A stretch of 64,000 bases of DNA from Actinomycetospora sp. NBRC 106375 (GCF_030269665.1 NZ_BSTS01000007.1:1-64000), one strand, 5' to 3'; shown: positions 34,356-42,957, counted from the first letter of the stretch. Notes: generated by a model not told the origin, from the letters alone. Translations and numbers: made by a program.

Positions 34356-35321
34356 GTGCCCCGTCGTCCTCGCCGCCCCGGACCGACACCGAGCGAGATC
34401 GCCGGACTGGCCCCCCTCCGGGTCGCCGCCGTCGCCGACCTCGTCGCGGCCGGCCTGTCCTCGGCGACCGTTGCTCGCCGTGTCCGCCGCGGTTTGTGGC
34501 AACGCCTGGTCCGAGGAACGGTGCTGCTGCAGAGCGGCGCGCCGTCGCGTGACCAGCTCGTCCGGATCGCCCTGGTCCACACCCGTCCCGACGGTGTCAT
34601 CACCGGGGTGGAGGCGGCGAGGCGCCACGGACTGCGCCGGCTGCCCGACTCCGACGAGGTGCACGTCCTCGTCGACGAGCACCGACGCGTGACGTCGAGC
34701 GCCTTCGTGGTGGTCGAGCGGACCGAACGCCTGCCGAAGCCCGTCGTGCGCGAGGAGGTCCCCGTGGCACCCCTCGAGCGTGCGGTCACGGACACGGTCC
34801 GACGCTGCGCCGACCGGGACGAGGTCCGCGCGCTCATCGCCGAGGTCATCGGCGATCACCGGTCCACCGTCGCGCGTCTGCGCCGAGAGCTCGACGCGGG
34901 CTCGCAGCGGGGGACGGGGCTCGCACGTGAGGTGCTCGTCGAGATCGAGGACGGGATCCGGTCGGCCAGCGAAGGGTGGGCGCGGGACGTCCACGCCGCG
35001 AGCGATCTCCCGCCCGTCCTGTGGAACCCGAAGCTGCTCCGCGCCGACGGGCGTCCCCTGGGCCGACCGGACGCGTGGTTCGACGACGTCGGGCTCGCCT
35101 GGGAGATCGACTCCTTGGAGTTCCACCCCGAGGGTGACGACGCCACCGCTCGTCGGCGAGCGGCGTTCGTCGCGGCGGGTGTGGTGGTCGTCCACCACCG
35201 CCCTGGCCTCCTGCGATCGGACCCGGCTCGGGTGATCGCGGAGGTGTGGAGCTCGTATCTCCTCGCCGCCTCGCGCCCTCGCCCGTCGGTGAGCGTGGTG
35301 CCTGTCTCGCAGGCCGGCTGA
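34356..35321 (+). CDS. AbiEi-like winged-helix / endonuclease-like protein
   Basis: 321 residues from GTG 34356 (PRRPRRPGPTPSEIAGLAPL). The first ~100 residues resemble the winged-helix AbiEi antitoxin domain (ADLVAAGLSSATVARRVRRG, then GVITGVEAARRHGL). The C-terminal part, PDAWFDDVGLAWEIDSLEFH then VAAGVVVVHHRP, resembles DUF559/Vsr-like nuclease folds with a P-D...E-x-D pattern. The last catalytic Lys is not evident. An ATG at 34248 is possible but lies in repeat-derived sequence. No AbiEii toxin is adjacent. It sits between two related palindromes, which suggests an inserted accessory gene. Confidence 0.6.
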   Translation: MPRRPRRPGPTPSEIAGLAPLRVAAVADLVAAGLSSATVARRVRRGLWQRLVRGTVLLQSGAPSRDQLVRIALVHTRPDGVITGVEAARRHGLRRLPDSDEVHVLVDEHRRVTSSAFVVVERTERLPKPVVREEVPVAPLERAVTDTVRRCADRDEVRALIAEVIGDHRSTVARLRRELDAGSQRGTGLAREVLVEIEDGIRSASEGWARDVHAASDLPPVLWNPKLLRADGRPLGRPDAWFDDVGLAWEIDSLEFHPEGDDATARRRAAFVAAGVVVVHHRPGLLRSDPARVIAEVWSSYLLAASRPRPSVSVVPVSQAG

Positions 35322-35366
35322 CCCGCATGGCGGTGGGCGGGGCGCCGAATGCCTCGCTCCAGAGGA

Positions 35367-35415
35367 AACGGAAGGCGCTTTCGCTGCTTCGGAAGCAGCG
35401 AATGCGCCGTTCGTT
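35367..35415. repeat. 24-bp-arm palindrome, copy 2 (diverged)
   Basis: Arms 35367-35390 and 35392-35415 pair with three mismatches. It shares GGCGCT..CGCTGCTTC / GAAGCAGCGA...GCGCC with copy 1 at 34156-34204, so the two are one repeat family flanking the AbiEi-like gene. Confidence 0.8.
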
Positions 35416-35463
35416 CGTCCAGGACCCGGCGCGCCCGCCTCCCGCCGCCGGAGCGGGAGAAGC

Positions 35464-35513
35464 GGGCGCGCCGTGGTGCCGGAGAGGTGGGCGCGCCGTG
35501 GTGCCGGAGAGGC
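35464..35513. repeat. 25-bp tandem duplication
   Basis: GGGCGCGCCGTGGTGCCGGA plus GAGGT at 35464-35488 is repeated at 35489-35513 with one change; a decayed third copy follows. It fills most of the gap between copy 2 of the palindrome and the DUF59 gene stop. Confidence 0.75.
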
Positions 35514-35535
35514 GGGTGTGCCGGGGTGGCGAGGG

Positions 35536-36243
35536 TCAGACGCCGTAGCGGGCGGCGAGCTGGCCCCGGCAGATGCTCGTGTTGGCGTCGACGCCGACCT
35601 GGTAGCTGCGGGCCTTGCGCAGGTGCAGCGGGAGGGCCTCGACGCCGACGGTGGCACCGGTGGGGTCGACGACGAGGGGGTCCGCGTCGTCCGACGGGAT
35701 CCCGAGCTCGCGCCGGCGCGTCCGCAGGCGCCGGAGGTCGTCGCTCGCCGGCGCGTCGCCGAGGGTCATGCCCGCGACCTGCTCCGGCGTCGCCCCGGCG
35801 GCCATGAGCGGGCGGACGACGAGGTCCGTGCCCGCCATGAGCGCGCGCTCGGTGAACGTGCGCCGCAGGTCGTCGAGCTCGGAGACGGCCTCGCCGACCT
35901 CGGTGCCCGCCATGGACGACACGAAGCCGGCCCGGGCGGCGACGCCGGCGTTGATGGCGTCGGAGGCGAAGTGGTCGACGAGCACCACGTCGGGCCGGGC
36001 CACGCCCGGCACGGCGGCGACGGCGTCCCACGCGTCGGCGACCATGAGGAAGGCGAAGTTCGGGGCGCAGAAGTAGGTGGGCAGGCGCAGCGCCACGTGC
36101 GCGACCCCGTCGTCGGTCACCGAGCAGGAGCCGACGAAGTCCAGTGAGACCACGTCGGTGTCGAGCTCGGGGTCGCGGACGGCGCGCAGCGCCTCCCACA
36201 CCCCCGCCAGCAGCGTGGCGGGGGTGTCGGAGACGACCGTCAT
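35536..36243 (-). CDS. DUF59/MIP18-like iron-sulfur assembly protein
   Basis: 235 residues. The N-terminal ~100 residues are a DUF59 domain (WEALRAVRDPELDTDVVSLD, then LRLPTYFCAPNFAFLM with the conserved Cys). The rest is a longer unknown extension. DUF59 proteins help mature iron-sulfur or other metal sites. The ATG overlaps the upstream amidohydrolase stop as ATGA, so the two are coupled. In mycobacteria and Rhodococcus this pair follows propane monooxygenase (mim/prm) genes; none are seen here. A maturation role for a binuclear-iron oxygenase elsewhere is inferred. Confidence 0.8.
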   Translation of the reverse strand: MTVVSDTPATLLAGVWEALRAVRDPELDTDVVSLDFVGSCSVTDDGVAHVALRLPTYFCAPNFAFLMVADAWDAVAAVPGVARPDVVLVDHFASDAINAGVAARAGFVSSMAGTEVGEAVSELDDLRRTFTERALMAGTDLVVRPLMAAGATPEQVAGMTLGDAPASDDLRRLRTRRRELGIPSDDADPLVVDPTGATVGVEALPLHLRKARSYQVGVDANTSICRGQLAARYGV

Positions 36244-37352
36244 GCCTGGGCCACCTCACGGTCGACGAGCTCGGCGTCGCCCGGCGAGGCGGGGGCGCTG
36301 GTGTCCGAGGACAGCCGGCACTCCGTCGGCACCGGGATGTCGTAGAGCCGGGCCGCGTTCAGGCCGAGGATCTTCTTCTTGCCGTCGACGCCGAGGCGCG
36401 GGTAGTCGTCGTACTCCGCGCCCTCCGGGAAGTCCCAGTCGACGAGGCCCTCGACCTGCCAGCGCGGTTCCCAGATGTTGTAGTCCGAGCCGAAGGTCAT
36501 CTTGTCCTCGCCGACCCAGAACAGCAGCTCGCCCATGACCTTGGCGAAGAAGCGCGGCCGGGCGTGCATGAGGCCGCCGAGCACGACCGAGAGGCCGGCG
36601 TAGACGTTGGGCTCCTGCGTCGCCATGAAGCAGAAGTCCTCGATGCGCGGCAGGCCGACGTGCTCGACGATGAAGTTCAGGCCCTGGAAGTCGGTGGCCG
36701 CGTGGTCGACGTCGGAGACGTCGAAGGCGTCCTTGTCCAGCGGCCAGATCGTCGGGCCCTTGTGCACGTGCACGTTCTTGATGCCCAGCTCCTGGGCGCG
36801 CTCGAGGAACCGGTAGCACTCCGGGTCGGAGAGCTTGAACCCGCGGGAGTCGCCGTTCCACTCCGCCGTGTACAGCTTCACGCCGGTGGGCTGGTAGATC
36901 TCGACGTTCTTCTCGAACTCGCGCATGCCGGCGTCGCCGTCGCGCGGGTCGAAGCGCGTGTTGACGCGGAACTTGTCCGGGTGCTTCTTCGCCAGCTCGC
37001 CGTTGCGCTCGCTGGTGTTGAAGCCGTCCTTGTACCACTCACGCAGATAGGTCGACTGGAAGATCGCGACGTCGACGTGGCCCTCGTCGAAGACCTCGCG
37101 CATCAGCTGGTCCTCGGAGACCTTCTGGAACTCCTCGATGGACTGGTGCGTCTCGGCCGGGCCCAGCGACTGGTAGGCGTGGAAACACTCGATCCAGCCC
37201 TTGGCGTACTGCTCCGCCCCCGGCACCCAGTTCTCGGGTGAGGCGTCCCAGTAGTGCATGTGGGAATCGACGACGAAGTACTTCTCACCGTTCTTCTCGT
37301 ACACGGCGACGGCCTCCCGCGCGATCGTGGTGGTGGGTGTGGTGGTGGCCAC
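36240..37352 (-). CDS. Amidohydrolase 2 family protein (propane-monooxygenase-cluster type)
   Basis: 370 residues of the TIM-barrel metal-dependent hydrolases (ACMSD-like). The entry motif FVVDSHMHYWDASP supplies His-x-His; VHKGP near the middle, EHVGLPR and FGSDYNIWEP (Asp ligand) complete the site. GTG 37352 starts the family-conserved AREAVAVYEKNGEKYFVVDS region; the Shine-Dalgarno is weak. It overlaps the DUF59 gene by 4 bp. Homologues lie just after propane or acetone monooxygenase genes and are needed for or assist those pathways, but the reaction is not established. Here it stands without the oxygenase. Confidence 0.87.
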   Translation of the reverse strand: MATTTPTTTIAREAVAVYEKNGEKYFVVDSHMHYWDASPENWVPGAEQYAKGWIECFHAYQSLGPAETHQSIEEFQKVSEDQLMREVFDEGHVDVAIFQSTYLREWYKDGFNTSERNGELAKKHPDKFRVNTRFDPRDGDAGMREFEKNVEIYQPTGVKLYTAEWNGDSRGFKLSDPECYRFLERAQELGIKNVHVHKGPTIWPLDKDAFDVSDVDHAATDFQGLNFIVEHVGLPRIEDFCFMATQEPNVYAGLSVVLGGLMHARPRFFAKVMGELLFWVGEDKMTFGSDYNIWEPRWQVEGLVDWDFPEGAEYDDYPRLGVDGKKKILGLNAARLYDIPVPTECRLSSDTSAPASPGDAELVDREVAQA

Positions 37353-37448
37353 GCGGCCCACATCACACGTGATCGTCTTCGCGTGGGCAAGACCACGGTT
37401 TCCGCCCGCCGCCGAAACGAACAAAACGGACAGCGCCGGGACGCCGCG

Positions 37449-37454
37449 TACGGT
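37449..37454 (+). promoter_or_regulatory. -10 box of NmrA-like gene (leaderless)
   Basis: TACGGT ends 7 bases before ATG 37462, and there is no Shine-Dalgarno in between. Confidence 0.5.
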
Positions 37455-37461
37455 CGGCCGC

Positions 37462-38139
37462 ATGCGCCTCGTCATCGCCGGTGGACACGGCAAGATCGCG
37501 CTGCGGCTCGAGCGGCGGGCGGCCGCGCGGGGGGATGCCTCGGTGGCGCTGATCCGCAACCCGGACCACGCCGACGAGGTCCGGGAGGCGGGCGCGGAGC
37601 CGGTGGTGGCCGATCTGGAGGAGATCGGCTCCGGCGACCTGGCCCAGCACCTGACCGGAGCGGACGCCGTCGTGTTCGCCGCCGGCGCGGGCCCCGGCAG
37701 CACCGCCGAGCGCAAGGGCACCGTGGACCGCGACGCCGCCCTGCTCCTCGCCGACGCCGCCGCGGCGGCCGGGGTGCGGCGCTACCTGCTCGTGTCGGCG
37801 ATGAACATCGACGCCCCGCCCGCGCCGGAGGACGACGACTCGGTCTGGGCCCACTACCTGCGGGCGAAGAAGGCCGCCGAGGACGCGCTGCGGGCGCGCA
37901 GCGATCTCGACCTCACGATCCTGCGCCCCGGCCGCCTCACCGACGACGCGGGCACCGGCCTGGTGCGGCTCGGTCCGGCCGGGGGATCGCCGCCGGTCGG
38001 GTACGGCGAGGTGACGCGCGACGACGTGGCGGCGGTCCTGCTCGCGCTGCTCGACACCCCGGCCTCGGCGGGCGCGGTGCTCGACCTCATCGGGGGTACG
38101 GTGCCCCCGGCCCAGGCCGTCGCCGCGGCGACCACCTAG
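37462..38139 (+). CDS. NAD(P)H-binding SDR (NmrA-like)
   Basis: 225 residues of atypical SDR type. GGHGKIALRLERRAA near the N-terminus is the cofactor glycine loop; AVVFAAGAG follows the fourth strand, and YLLVSAMNI with a YLRAKKAAE segment hold the Tyr-x-x-x-Lys-like pair. It may be a reductase or redox sensor of unknown substrate. It is divergent from the amidohydrolase and convergent with the second binding protein, with stops overlapping by 4 bp. Confidence 0.85.
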   Translation: MRLVIAGGHGKIALRLERRAAARGDASVALIRNPDHADEVREAGAEPVVADLEEIGSGDLAQHLTGADAVVFAAGAGPGSTAERKGTVDRDAALLLADAAAAAGVRRYLLVSAMNIDAPPAPEDDDSVWAHYLRAKKAAEDALRARSDLDLTILRPGRLTDDAGTGLVRLGPAGGSPPVGYGEVTRDDVAAVLLALLDTPASAGAVLDLIGGTVPPAQAVAAATT

Positions 38140-39101
38140 CCGATCAGGCCCTGCTCGCGCAGGAACCCGCGCGCGACCTCGTCCGCGCTGCGGCCGCCGG
38201 CCGAGACGCGCTCGTTGAGCCCGCGCATCACCTGCTCGGTCAGGGTCGGGGCGAGCATCCGGCCGAGCAGGGCCAGGCGCGGCGCGCGTTCCATGACGTC
38301 GGTGCGCACGGTCAGCGCCGCGTTGTAGGGCAGGAAGTAGCCGCGGTCGTCGACGAGCGTGGACAGCCGTAGCGGGTTGAGCCGCCCGTCGGTCGCGAAC
38401 ACCTCGCCGAAGGTGCACGGGTTCGCCGCGGCGATCGCGGGATAGATCTCCTCGATCTCCCGGGTGTCGAGAGCCTGGTCCCCGAGGGTGATGCCGTAGG
38501 TCGCGAGCAGACCCTGCAGGCCGTCCTCGCGCCCGGTGAACTCCTGGTCGACGCACAGGGTCGCCTCGGGTGAGCCCGAGCGCACGAGGGCGGCGAAGTC
38601 CGAGATGGTGCGCACCCGCAGGCGCTGCGCGGTGTCGGTGCGCACGCCGAGGGCGTAGGTGTTGTTGAACGGCGTCGGGTCGAGCCAGGTGATCCGGTTG
38701 CCGGCGTCGGCCTCCTTCACGGCGTCGTAGAGCGCCCGGGGGTCGGCGATCGTCGACTCCTGGGACAGGTACGTCCGCCACGCCGTGCCGGTGTACTCCC
38801 AATACATGTCGATCTGGCCGGTGGCCAGGGCGGCGCGCACATTGGCCGAGCCCTTGGTGTCGCAGCGGTCGACCACGGTCGCGCCGGTCGACTGGAGCAG
38901 GGCGATCGTCATCTTGCAGAGCAGGAGCTGCTCGGCGAACTCCTTACCGCCGACGGTCAGCGTCTGCCCGGTGAGGTCGAGCTCGCGCGCGAGGCTGCCC
39001 GGCGGGGTCAGCCGCTGGCCCTCCGCGCAGCCCGCCGCGGTCGCGACGAGGACGGTGACGAGGAGTGCGGTCAGGACCAGGGAGCGCCGCAGTCGTCGCA
39101 C
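38136..39101 (-). CDS. OpuCC/ProX-type osmoprotectant-binding lipoprotein (second copy)
   Basis: 321 residues from GTG 39101, where GGAGG lies 8 bases upstream and a signal peptide begins at once (VRRLRRSLVLTALLVTVLVA, lipobox TAAGC). The mature part has the type II periplasmic fold for quaternary amines: LTVGGKEFAEQLLLC, IDMYWEYTGTAW, TPFNNTYALGV and EVFATDGR. Two Cys pairs match those of the paralogue at 39248. It is the last gene of the ABC operon. A longer start at 39167 would place ~22 residues before the signal peptide and is less likely. Confidence 0.87.
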   Translation of the reverse strand: MRRLRRSLVLTALLVTVLVATAAGCAEGQRLTPPGSLARELDLTGQTLTVGGKEFAEQLLLCKMTIALLQSTGATVVDRCDTKGSANVRAALATGQIDMYWEYTGTAWRTYLSQESTIADPRALYDAVKEADAGNRITWLDPTPFNNTYALGVRTDTAQRLRVRTISDFAALVRSGSPEATLCVDQEFTGREDGLQGLLATYGITLGDQALDTREIEEIYPAIAAANPCTFGEVFATDGRLNPLRLSTLVDDRGYFLPYNAALTVRTDVMERAPRLALLGRMLAPTLTEQVMRGLNERVSAGGRSADEVARGFLREQGLIG

Positions 39102-39168
39102 GGGCAGGGCCTCCGCGGTCGGGACGGTCGGGACGAGCGGAACGGTTGTGGACGATCGAGGTGGCACG

Positions 39169-39219
39169 ACGACGACGGCCGGCCGGGATCCCGGGGGATC
39201 CGCGACCGGCCGCCGTCGT
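39169..39219 (-). terminator. Hairpin between the two binding-protein genes
   Basis: Arms 39169-39182 and 39206-39219 pair with one G-T, and the 23-base loop contains its own CCGGGATCCCGG palindrome. It can attenuate transcription into the second binding-protein gene or protect the upstream mRNA. Confidence 0.6.
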
Positions 39220-39247
39220 CACGCGTTCAGAGACTCATGCCGGGGGC

Positions 39248-40270
39248 TCACTGGCCGCCGATGAATCCCTGCTGCTGCAGCCAGCGCGTGGCCACCTGCT
39301 GGGGGTCCTGCCCCTGCGAGGAGACCTGGCCGTTCAGGTCGAGCATGACCTGGTCGGTCAGACGCGGGGTGATCGCGTCGAAGACCCGCTGGACGCTCGG
39401 GTTCCGGTCGAAGACCTCCTTGCGGATGGTCGGCGACGCGTTGTACTTCGGGAAGTAGTTCTTGTCGTCCTGCAGCGTCACCAGGTTCAGGCCGGGGATG
39501 CGGCCGTCGGTGGTGAAGACCTCACCGAAGTTGCACGGGTTGCCGTTGGCGGTGGCCTGGTAGATGGCGCCCGTGTCGAGGGTGTTCAGCTTGGGCGGCC
39601 CGGTGGGCGCCGGGTTGACGCCGTAGGTCCGGAACAGCCCGGCGAGGCCGTCGTCGCGGCCGGCGAACTCGGCCTCGACGCAGAGCGTCGCGGCGGGGTT
39701 GCCGCTGTTCGTGAAGTTCGCCCAGTCGGTGAGCGTGCGCAGGTTGTTCTGCTGCGCGAACGCCTGGGTCACCGCGAGGCCGTAGGTGTTGTTGAACGGC
39801 GACGGCGGCAGCCAGACGATCTGGTTCTGGGCCAGGTCGGCGTCCCGCACCGCGATGTACTGCTGCTGGGAGTCCGGGATCGGCGAGGCGTTCTTGAGGT
39901 GGGTGATCCAGCCGGTGCCGGTGTACTCCCAGTACATGTCGATCTGACCGCTGGTGAGAGCGGAACGGGTCGCCGCGGTACCGGTGATGTTGCAGCGGTT
40001 GTTGGCCGTCGCGCCCACGGACTGCAGCGCGGCGATGGTCATGTTGCAGAGGACCAGCTGCTCGTCGAACTCCTTGCCACCGACCGTGTAGGTCTGGCCC
40101 TGCAGGTTGATGCCGCTGGCCGCGAGGCTGCCGCCCTGGGCCTCGGGCTGGCCGCTGCCCGAGAGGCCACCACAGCCTGCGGCCAGAAGGGCCGTGGCGG
40201 CGAGCGTCACCGCGCCCGCCCGCCAGCCGGTGCGACGGCCGGAGCGGCCGCCGCGGATTGTCCACCGCAC
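39248..40270 (-). CDS. OpuCC/ProX-type osmoprotectant-binding lipoprotein (first copy)
   Basis: 340 residues. GTG 40270 has AAGGAG 6 bases upstream. A twin-arginine-like basic head and a hydrophobic stretch lead to the lipobox LLAAGC, so it is a lipoprotein. The binding domain has YTVGGKEFDEQLVLC, IDMYWEYTGTGW, SPFNNTYGLAV, and EVFTTDGR, all shared with the next gene, showing duplication. It should bind glycine betaine, carnitine or a related amine and feed the two permeases. It lies 77 bases after the second permease. Confidence 0.9.
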   Translation of the reverse strand: MRWTIRGGRSGRRTGWRAGAVTLAATALLAAGCGGLSGSGQPEAQGGSLAASGINLQGQTYTVGGKEFDEQLVLCNMTIAALQSVGATANNRCNITGTAATRSALTSGQIDMYWEYTGTGWITHLKNASPIPDSQQQYIAVRDADLAQNQIVWLPPSPFNNTYGLAVTQAFAQQNNLRTLTDWANFTNSGNPAATLCVEAEFAGRDDGLAGLFRTYGVNPAPTGPPKLNTLDTGAIYQATANGNPCNFGEVFTTDGRIPGLNLVTLQDDKNYFPKYNASPTIRKEVFDRNPSVQRVFDAITPRLTDQVMLDLNGQVSSQGQDPQQVATRWLQQQGFIGGQ

Positions 40271-40347
40271 GTTGTTCTCCTTTTCCTCCGGGGTTGGCCG
40301 GGCCTCGCTGGCGGGGCGGACGGCCGAGACGAAAACCAGGAGCCGGC

Positions 40348-41160
40348 CTAGCCGGCGCGGGTCACGACGACGCGCTCGGCGACGCCGGCGAGCCAGTCGA
40401 TGAGCAGGGCGAGCGCGGCGATGATGCCGCCGGCCACGAGCAGGACGTTGATGCGGTTGAGGCGCAGGGCCTGCTGCACGAGCTCGCCGAGCCCACCCGC
40501 ACCGATGTAGCTCGCGAGGGTCGCCGTGCCGACGTTGAGCACGAGCGCCACGCGCAGGCCGGCGACGATGACCGGCACCGCCAGCGGGATCTCGACCCGG
40601 AACAGGGTCTGGCGCGACGTCATCCCCATGCCGCGAGCCGCCTCGATCAGCGACTGGTCGACCTGCTGGAGCCCGACGACGGTGTTGCGCAGCACCGGCA
40701 ACAGGGCAGCGATGGTCAGACCGATGATCGCGGTCCAGAAGCCGAAGTCGAGCCAGAACGCCATGAGCAGCAGCACGCCGAACGGGGGCAGGGCCTGCGC
40801 GAAGCCGCCGACGGCGAGCACGGGGCCCTGGGCGCGGCGGGCGCCGCGGCGGCTCAGCACGATGCCCAGCGGTACCGCGATCACCAGCACGAGCACCGTC
40901 GACACCGCCGCCAGCAGGATCTGCTGCCAGAGCAGGCCCGCGACGTTGTCGGGCGCGAGCACGCGCTGCTCGATGGAGTCGAGCTGGCGCGTGCCGACGT
41001 AGAGGAACAGCGCCAGCAGCAGCAGGATGATGATCGCGGGGAGGATCACCAGGTCGTAGTGCTGGCTCCAGAGCGAGGAGATCCGGCCCTGCTGCCCCTC
41101 GACCTCCTCGACCGACTCTTCGGCCTGGAGGTCGACGGTCTCCGAGGTGGCCGTGCTCAC
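40348..41160 (-). CDS. OpuCD/ProW-type ABC permease
   Basis: 270 residues with an acidic N-terminal tail (EESVEEVEGQQG) and about six TM helices. The permease-ATPase coupling loop is EAARGMGMTSRQTLFRVEIPLAVP, here split as EAARGMGMTSRQTLFRV and EIPLAVP. GTG 41160 overlaps the ATPase stop as GTGA, giving translational coupling. It forms a heterodimeric channel with the permease at 42271. Confidence 0.9.
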   Translation of the reverse strand: MSTATSETVDLQAEESVEEVEGQQGRISSLWSQHYDLVILPAIIILLLLALFLYVGTRQLDSIEQRVLAPDNVAGLLWQQILLAAVSTVLVLVIAVPLGIVLSRRGARRAQGPVLAVGGFAQALPPFGVLLLMAFWLDFGFWTAIIGLTIAALLPVLRNTVVGLQQVDQSLIEAARGMGMTSRQTLFRVEIPLAVPVIVAGLRVALVLNVGTATLASYIGAGGLGELVQQALRLNRINVLLVAGGIIAALALLIDWLAGVAERVVVTRAG

Positions 41161-42278
41161 GCGTCACGCTCCCGGGTGCGCAGTCCGCTGACGAGGTCGT
41201 TCCAGTGCAGGACACCCTGGGGGCGGCCCTCCTCGTCGACCACGGCGACGAGGGAGGCCGAACCGTCGAGCATCACGTCGACGGCGTCGTAGACGGTGCC
41301 CGAGAGCGGGACGGTCACCAGCGCGACGCCGGCGGCGTCGGCCCCGGGCAGGTGGCGCCACGACACCGGCTTGCCCGAGGCGTCGACCTCCGCGACCGGG
41401 GAGCCGTTGCTGTTGCCGACGGCCTTCTCGTCGGTCTCGATCGGGTGCAGCTCGAGGCGCGAGAGCTCGAGCAGGGACAGGCGTCGGACCGCCGCGCCGC
41501 CGCCGACGAAGTCGGACACGAAGTCGTTGGCCGGGCGGGTGAGGATGGTGTTGGGGTCGTCGTACTGCTCCAGCCGACCGGTCGCGAACACCGCGATCTT
41601 GTCGCCGAGCTTCACGGCCTCCTGGAGGTCGTGCGTGACGAAGGCGATCGTCTTGCCGACCGTGCGCTGGATCTCGAGGAACTCGTCCTGGAGCCGGTCG
41701 CGGGTGATCGGGTCGATCGCGCCGAACGGCTCGTCCATGAGCATGACCGGCGGGTCGGCCGCGAGCGCGCGGGCGACGCCCACGCGCTGCTGCTGGCCAC
41801 CGGAGAGCTGGCGCGGGTAGCGATCGCGGAAGACCGAGGGCTCCAGGCCGACGAGGTGGAGCAGCTCGTCGGCGCGCTCCCGGATCCGCTGCTTGTCCCA
41901 CCCGACCATCTTCGGGACCACGCCGATGTTGTCGGCGATGGAGAAGTGCGGGAACAGCCCGCCCTGCTGGATGACGTAGCCGATCTCGCGGCGCAGCTGG
42001 TCGCCGTTGACGTGGGTGACGTCCTTGCCGTCGAGCAGGATGCGCCCCGACGTCGGCTCGATCAACCGGTTGATCATCTTCAGGGTCGTCGTCTTGCCGC
42101 AGCCCGAGGGGCCGATGAGCATGACGATCTCGCCCTGCGGGATGGCCATGTCGAGCTGGCTGACCGCCGGCGCCTCGCTGCCCGGGTAGATCTTCTCGAC
42201 GCCCTCCAGGACGATCATGTCGGGCTTGCCGGCGCCCTGGGGCGTCTCGACGACGGGCTGGTCTGTGGTCTCAGACAC
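41157..42278 (-). CDS. OpuCA/ProV-type ABC transporter ATPase with CBS-like domain
   Basis: 373 residues. The ATPase domain has Walker A GPSGCGKTTT, Q-loop, signature LSGGQQQR, Walker B VMLMDEPFGAID and the H-loop FVTHD. After ~residue 265 an OpuCA-type regulatory region follows, but only one clear CBS-like repeat (TVPLSGTVYDAVDVMLDG then SLVAVVDEEGRPQGVLHW) is seen rather than the usual pair. CBS domains gate OpuA-type transporters by ionic strength or c-di-AMP. The GTG start overlaps the upstream permease stop by 8 bp. Confidence 0.92.
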   Translation of the reverse strand: MSETTDQPVVETPQGAGKPDMIVLEGVEKIYPGSEAPAVSQLDMAIPQGEIVMLIGPSGCGKTTTLKMINRLIEPTSGRILLDGKDVTHVNGDQLRREIGYVIQQGGLFPHFSIADNIGVVPKMVGWDKQRIRERADELLHLVGLEPSVFRDRYPRQLSGGQQQRVGVARALAADPPVMLMDEPFGAIDPITRDRLQDEFLEIQRTVGKTIAFVTHDLQEAVKLGDKIAVFATGRLEQYDDPNTILTRPANDFVSDFVGGGAAVRRLSLLELSRLELHPIETDEKAVGNSNGSPVAEVDASGKPVSWRHLPGADAAGVALVTVPLSGTVYDAVDVMLDGSASLVAVVDEEGRPQGVLHWNDLVSGLRTRERDA

Positions 42279-42957
42279 GGATCCCCCTGGGGATGGTCAG
42301 GCGCTGGACGATGGCGAAGAAGATCTCGAAGACGGCGGCGACGACGAGGCACAGCAGGGTGCCCGCGAGGACCTGGTAGAAGGAGTTCGCCGCGCCGATG
42401 CGGGAGATCCCGTTGAGGAGCAGGATGCCGAGGCCGGGCCCCTGGACGACGGCGCCGACCACGGCGATCGAGATGGAGATCAGCGTGGTGACGCGGATGC
42501 CGTTGAGGATGACCGGCCACGCCAGCGGGAGCTGGATGGTCAGCAGGCGCCGCACGCGGCCGTAGCCGAGCCCGCGCGCCGACTCGAGGACGGCCCGGTC
42601 GACCGTGGTCAGGCCGGCCACGGTGTTCCGCAGCACCGTGTAGAGCGTGTAGATGATCAGCACGATGATCGCCGTGGTGATTCCGAGCCCCGTGATCGGC
42701 AGGAAGAGCGCGAACAGGGCGAGCGAGGGGACGGTCAGCAGCGCGGCAGTGAAGACCAGGCCGCCCTCCCGGATGCCGGTCGCGAACCAGTCGAGCGAGA
42801 AGCGGCGCGGGTCGGGCTCGCCGGTGGACACCGCCAGGCCCAGCGCGACGCTGATCGCCGATCCGATGCCGACGGCGATGAGCACGACCAGGAAATGCGC
42901 CTGGGTCAGGAAGACGATCTGCTGGGAGTTGGTGGCGAGATAGTCCAGAAAGTTCAC
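42271..42957 (-). CDS. OpuCB/ProW-type ABC permease
   Basis: 228 residues with about six TM segments and a coupling loop ESARGLGYGRVRRLLTIQLP. GTG 42957 has GAGAGGA 5-6 bases upstream and overlaps the IclR stop as GTGA. The upstream open frame is the IclR gene in another frame. It is the first transporter gene of the operon iclR-permease-ATPase-permease-binding protein-binding protein, for import of compatible solutes. Confidence 0.9.
   Translation of the reverse strand: MNFLDYLATNSQQIVFLTQAHFLVVLIAVGIGSAISVALGLAVSTGEPDPRRFSLDWFATGIREGGLVFTAALLTVPSLALFALFLPITGLGITTAIIVLIIYTLYTVLRNTVAGLTTVDRAVLESARGLGYGRVRRLLTIQLPLAWPVILNGIRVTTLISISIAVVGAVVQGPGLGILLLNGISRIGAANSFYQVLAGTLLCLVVAAVFEIFFAIVQRLTIPRGIRV

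Noticed and set aside
35464..35540. Repeats as a possible CRISPR array
   Set aside because: The 25-bp units are directly adjacent with no spacers and only two full copies; no cas genes are present. The RecB-like nuclease at 45315 is also not near any array.
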